Shown here: piece by piece, positions 29,976-32,970 of the stretch
Layout of the letters: each line of letters starts with the position of its first letter
Numbering within the stretch: the first letter of the stretch is position 1
Assembly: GCA_001465015.1 (NCBI GenBank)
Contig: LNEO01000375.1
Span: 1-32,970 of the forward strand
Direction of reading: 5' to 3'
DNA: 32,970 nt
From: Deltaproteobacteria bacterium Ga0077539
GTDB taxonomy: Bacteria; Myxococcota_A; Polyangia; Polyangiales; Ga0077539
The notes under the pieces: generated by a model
What the model was told of the DNA's origin: nothing
Seen by the model: the letters and a program-made list of their open reading frames with translations, nothing else
Databases searched by the model: none
Made by a program: the position numbers and the translations under genes

Positions 29976-30745
29976 TCACGCGCCGATCGAGCTCGCCTCG
30001 AGCGCCGCGAACTCCAAGTGACACCCCGCTGCGATGGCGTATGGATCCGGGACGCGCAGCGCGTCCGAGAGCACGCCGACCCGCACGGCGCCGCGGTAGC
30101 TCACCGTCGAGACGCCGACGCCGACGTGCCCTGCGACAGGAGCCCACACAATCAAATCAGTCAGCATTTTGCCAGCCAGATGCAGGCGAGACGCCGGGCC
30201 AGCGACGTTGGTGAGCCGCACGTTGGCCTCGCGGGTGAACACGTCGATTCCGAGCCGCTCGGCGTCCGGCCCCGCCGCGCCCATGAGCGCGAGGACCTCG
30301 AGAGAGACGATGGCCTCGGACGAGACCTTGAGGGCGTCCATCCGAGCCTTGACCGCGCGGAGGCGCGCGACCGGATCAGCGATGCCGACGAGCAGCGGGG
30401 CGAAGACGAGCCCGAAGTGGTTTCCCAGCGCTTCGACAGCGCCGAACCCCTGAAAGAACACAGGAACGAGCGCTCGCAGCTCGAGCTCGTCCACCGCGGC
30501 TCCGCACGCGATCAGGTAGCGGCGGGTCGCTCCCGCCGCGAGGGCCCGACGCCGGGCAGCGCGGACTCGACGACGCGCTGACGAAATCGCTTGTGCGCGA
30601 GCAATCTCGCGCGCACGAGCGCCTCGACCTCAGCGAACGGGAGCACCCCATCGAAGCGCAAGATCGTGGTGATCATCATGCGCTGAGCGTCGCTGTCCAT
30701 GCGCAGCCACGCAGCGTCCACGCTCGCGAGTCGTTCTCCGTTCAC
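29976..30745 (-). pseudogene. Wax ester synthase/DGAT-family gene with catalytic core deleted
   Basis: The 5' part (GTG 30745 to about 30560) encodes the start of the WS/DGAT acyltransferase domain: ERLASVDAAWLRMDSDAQRMMI, LRFDGVLPFAEVEALVRARLLAHKRFRQRVV. The frame then stops (GPSRRERPAAT). In another frame the C-terminal WS/DGAT domain follows at once: RYLIACGAAVDELELRALVPVFFQGF, EALGNHFGLVFAPLLVGI, EANVRLTNVAGPASRLHLAGK, GVGVSTVSYRGAVRVGVLSD. The intervening segment of perhaps 200-250 residues, which holds the essential HHxxxDG motif, is absent. The two ends are joined out of frame near 30500-30540. The intact enzyme would make wax esters or triacylglycerol. Confidence 0.8.
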
Positions 30746-30797
30746 CGGACAACAGTGTGCCTGTCGCACGCGGCGGGCCAACGAACCCGACGCGCGA

Positions 30798-32609
30798 TCA
30801 TTCGTGAGGCTCGAGATCGAAGGGGAAGTTCACGGTCACGATGCCTCGACCGTCGGGCGCGGCAAACTGCCAGGTGCGCACAGCGCGCGCCATGCAGCTC
30901 GCGACGCTTCGATCTTCCAGGTTCGTCTCGTGAACGGTCGAACCCAGCACCGTCCCGTTGCCGCCGATGATGAACCGCAACTCGACGCGACCGGTGAGGC
31001 GCGGGCGCGCGCGGAGCCCCGCTTCGTAGCAGAAGCGCAGCTGCGCGCTGTTGCGAACCGCAACGCGACGGACGCTCTCGGGCGGGAGCAATCCCGTCAC
31101 GATCGGCGCCCTCGCGCGGACGCGGCCCGACGGTCGTGGAGGATACTGACAGCCCAACCTCGGAGGCGATTCGAAGCCGACGCGTGGACTCGTCGCGGTC
31201 GCACCGTACGAGCCGGCGCCGCTGCTCGACGTCGCAGACCCGCCCCAGCCAGCGCCGGTCGCGCCCAGTCCCACGGGAGTCCCGGTGAACGCCGAGCTTG
31301 GATCGGCGAAATTCGGGCTCGAATCGACGAGCGCGCCGAACGGCGCGGCGCTCGGCGCGGAGGATTCCAACGAACCGCCAGACCACGCGCGCCGAGGCCA
31401 GCGCTCGACCTTTCCCCGCGGTCGATCGATGAGCCATGGTCGCGGCTTGCGCTGACCAACCCGAGACTCGGGACCGAATCGATCCGAGCCGCGCGCGTCG
31501 ATGGCCTGCTCGAGCCGCGCTGCGCGTCGCTGCGACTCCGAGCGCTCATCGGACCAGCGTTGTTGCCGCTCGATGAGCCCGCGCAGATGGTCCAGGCGAT
31601 CCTCTTCGGTGCCCCGAGCCAGATCGCCGCCGTCGTTGGCCATCGCGGCGCGCGTCGCGAAGAACAAGCCGAACACCAACACGAGCGACGCGAGCAACGC
31701 GCCGTTCCACGCGTAGTCTCGCGTGGGCGCGACGTACGTGCGGCGCGCGCGCGCCACGCGCTTCGCACGTACCGTGAACCCGCCAGCCTGCATGGTGTAG
31801 CGACCGTCCGAGCGCAGCTCGACCTCGTACGCGCCTGCAACGGCGGCGGACGGTCGCGCGATTCCCTCGGCGATCAGCGCGTCGAGGGGCCTTTCGACGC
31901 CGTCGAACTCGAGCGATGCGCTCGCGCCCGGAGACACCACGAAGTACTGCGCCTTGCCGCGACGCTCGACGACCGCGCACTCGGGCAGCGCTCCCAACAC
32001 CTCCGGACCCGCGACGAAGCCCGAGATCATCCGCTTCGGACGCTTGCTCCAGAGGACGAACGACTCGTCGCGCTCGACGTGCGCGACGTGAAGGAGCGTG
32101 TTGTTCCACGCGATCGAGAGCTCGATCACGGACGAGGCGTCTGCTTCGAGATCCTTCGAATCGACCGCCGATCGCGCTTCGAGGAGATCCAGATCGCCGA
32201 TGACCGAGCGTCGCGCGGACTCCGGCGTCTCGCGATAGTGCGTCGGAACGATCGCTTCGGGCTCGGGCTCGGACGAAGCGACTTTCTTCGCGACGAACTC
32301 GACGGGTTCACCGAGGGAGATTCGGATCGTCGTCTGGCCGACGCGCAGCTGGTCGCCCGTGCAGAGCAGGCATCGCTCGACGGGCAAACCGTTGACGAAC
32401 GTCGCGACCCCGAGGCTGACGAGACGGACTTCGTTGGCGGTCGTCTCGATCATGACGTGCTTCGCAGACAGCTCGTCGTCGTCGATCCACAGGTGCGTCG
32501 CGCCATCGCGGCCGAGCACGACGAAGGGCTCCGCGACGATCTCCGAGCGGACCAGCGCGCCGCCTTTGAAGACATCGAACGTGATCGGGATGACCCAGGT
32601 GTGCTCCAT
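30798..32609 (-). CDS. FHA domain/transmembrane/AgmX-PglI C-terminal domain protein
   Basis: 603 residues from ATG 32609. An FHA phosphothreonine-binding domain lies at about 25-100 (FVVLGRDGATHLWIDDDELSAKHVMIE, then ATFVNGLPV and LRVGQTTIRI). A linker and a second beta-rich domain (160-285) follow, then one transmembrane helix (about 302-324, NGALLASLVLVFGLFFATRAAM) and a long Ser/Gly/Pro/Arg-rich spacer. A C-terminal domain of AgmX/PglI type (about 510-600) reads RRVAVRNSAQLRFCYEAGLRARPRLTGRVELRFIIGGNGTVL, then SVASCMARAVRTWQFAAPDGRGIVTVNFPF. The AgmX/PglI domain is TonB-like and lies in the periplasm. The protein would thus link phosphothreonine signals inside the cell to a periplasmic or envelope partner, a pattern found in myxobacterial gliding and cell-envelope machines. 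The kinase gene 1.5 kb away is a possible source of the signal. Confidence 0.9.
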   Translation of the reverse strand: MEHTWVIPITFDVFKGGALVRSEIVAEPFVVLGRDGATHLWIDDDELSAKHVMIETTANEVRLVSLGVATFVNGLPVERCLLCTGDQLRVGQTTIRISLGEPVEFVAKKVASSEPEPEAIVPTHYRETPESARRSVIGDLDLLEARSAVDSKDLEADASSVIELSIAWNNTLLHVAHVERDESFVLWSKRPKRMISGFVAGPEVLGALPECAVVERRGKAQYFVVSPGASASLEFDGVERPLDALIAEGIARPSAAVAGAYEVELRSDGRYTMQAGGFTVRAKRVARARRTYVAPTRDYAWNGALLASLVLVFGLFFATRAAMANDGGDLARGTEEDRLDHLRGLIERQQRWSDERSESQRRAARLEQAIDARGSDRFGPESRVGQRKPRPWLIDRPRGKVERWPRRAWSGGSLESSAPSAAPFGALVDSSPNFADPSSAFTGTPVGLGATGAGWGGSATSSSGAGSYGATATSPRVGFESPPRLGCQYPPRPSGRVRARAPIVTGLLPPESVRRVAVRNSAQLRFCYEAGLRARPRLTGRVELRFIIGGNGTVLGSTVHETNLEDRSVASCMARAVRTWQFAAPDGRGIVTVNFPFDLEPHE

Positions 32610-32702
32610 TGGATTGGCTCGTGTGCGCTAGCGATTGATTGCGAGCCCCGCGCGGCCGTGCTGTCAGGCCACCGCTGAGCGATCTGTGGGGCCGAGACAG
32701 CG

Positions 32703-32742
32703 CGAGGGCGCGTTTGTTCTAAAGAAACACGCGCCCCCCTCG
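32703..32742. repeat. Bulged GC-rich hairpin with A/T-rich loop
   Basis: The stems CGAGGG (32703-32708)/CCCTCG (32737-32742) and CGCGT (32709-32713)/ACGCG (32729-32733) are separated by a 3-base bulge, with a loop TTGTTCTAAAGAAAC. It may be a terminator for an unseen gene or an interspersed palindrome. Confidence 0.5.
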
Positions 32743-32879
32743 GGATCGATCGCCCGTCCCTGCGCGACAGCGGCTCCGCCTTCCGTTGGCTCCGCGCGGG
32801 CTTGGTTTCTCGGGATATTTCCCCAGAAGTTGCTCGTTGCGCGCAGCCCTTCCAACGGGGCGTCGCGCGATGCGCTCAG

Positions 32880-32970
32880 CAGGGAACCGGATTTCGGTTC
32901 AAAAATGCACATCCGCAGGAAAATCAGTAGCGGCGTCAACACCCAAGCGGCAACACGCTCGCCTCACGGC
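32880..32970. mobile_element. Second copy of the dispersed palindromic element, cut by window end
   Basis: CAGGGAACCGGATT (32880-32893) equals the end of the element at 16781. GCTCGCCTCACGGC (32957-32970) equals its interior motif at 16841-16854. The spacing differs and the A/T-richer interior (TTCAAAAATGCAC) is unrelated, so it is a diverged family member. The other end lies outside the window. Confidence 0.65.

Larger units (their letters stand above)
32610..32970. other. Right-edge gap with hairpins and a repeat-element fragment
   Basis: No convincing gene lies here. One minus-strand open frame covers much of it but translates repeat sequence. Hairpins lie at 32703-32742 (CGAGGG/CCCTCG and CGCGT/ACGCG) and 32807-32828 (TTCTCGGG/CCCCAGAA, one mismatch). 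From 32880 the dispersed palindromic element begins and runs off the window. Confidence 0.5.

Noticed and set aside
30699..32678. Plus-strand open frame of about 660 codons
   Set aside because: It mirrors the FHA/AgmX gene on the other strand and shows only Arg/Glu-rich low-complexity translation.
32664..32942. Minus-strand 92-codon frame at the right edge
   Set aside because: It translates hairpins and the palindromic repeat element and matches no protein pattern.

Overview
The window looks like chromosomal DNA from a high-GC myxobacterium, most likely class Polyangia and close to Sandaracinaceae. This rests on strong G/C bias at third codon positions, many lipoproteins with low-complexity Asp/Ala/Gly linkers ('DAG', 'DGG', 'DTG') behind the lipobox, Cys-rich 'CG-x-C-G' repeat proteins, a transmembrane Ser/Thr kinase, and an FHA protein with an AgmX/PglI-type tail. 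The taxon is inferred from protein style; there is no rRNA gene or marker gene to confirm it.

Layout. 1-4.6 kb: an exported lipoprotein, a tandem SRPBCC protein and a carboxylesterase lipoprotein. 4.7-5.9 kb: a compact three-gene unit of ECF sigma factor, small one-pass membrane protein and membrane-anchored LTxxQ protein, which has the architecture of CnrH/CnrY/CnrX metal-sensing systems. 6-8.9 kb: two convergent flavoproteins, one amine-oxidase-like and one phytoene desaturase/retinol saturase-like. 9-13.8 kb: a membrane-anchored hypothetical, a pectinacetylesterase/Notum-family lipoprotein and a small hypothetical, between two decayed exported-protein genes. 13.7-14.1 kb: a large nested inverted repeat. 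14.1-16.8 kb: two beta-propeller-like proteins and small hypotheticals. 17.2-19.3 kb: a decayed cluster with a VTC domain cut in half, an intact outer-membrane DUF2490-like protein, and a response regulator missing its phospho-acceptor segment and fused to a PEP/pyruvate-binding remnant. 19.45 kb: an exact copy of the conserved 23S rRNA helix-69/I-CeuI sequence, outside any rRNA gene. 19.9-23.4 kb: an AraC-type regulator divergent from a lipoprotein, a coiled-coil membrane protein, and displaced copies of the 3' ends of both of the latter genes. 23.4-24.8 kb: a translationally coupled SRPBCC-SDR pair. 25-27.4 kb: an FGE/sulfatase-modifying-factor-type lipoprotein, an SDR stub and an FG-GAP-like lipoprotein. 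27.4-29.3 kb: a membrane Ser/Thr kinase coupled to that lipoprotein. 29.4-32.6 kb: a c-type cytochrome, a wax ester synthase/DGAT gene with its catalytic core deleted, and an FHA-TM-AgmX protein.

Two themes stand out. First, gene decay is dense: at least seven gene remnants lie beside intact genes, and several arose by internal deletion rather than point mutation. Second, there are several families of inverted repeats. One (CAGGGAACCGGATT ends) occurs at 16.8 kb and again at the right edge. The best candidates for something new are the extragenic 23S-like site with its flanking GAGA-loop hairpin, the dispersed palindromic element, and the sigma/one-pass/LTxxQ module.
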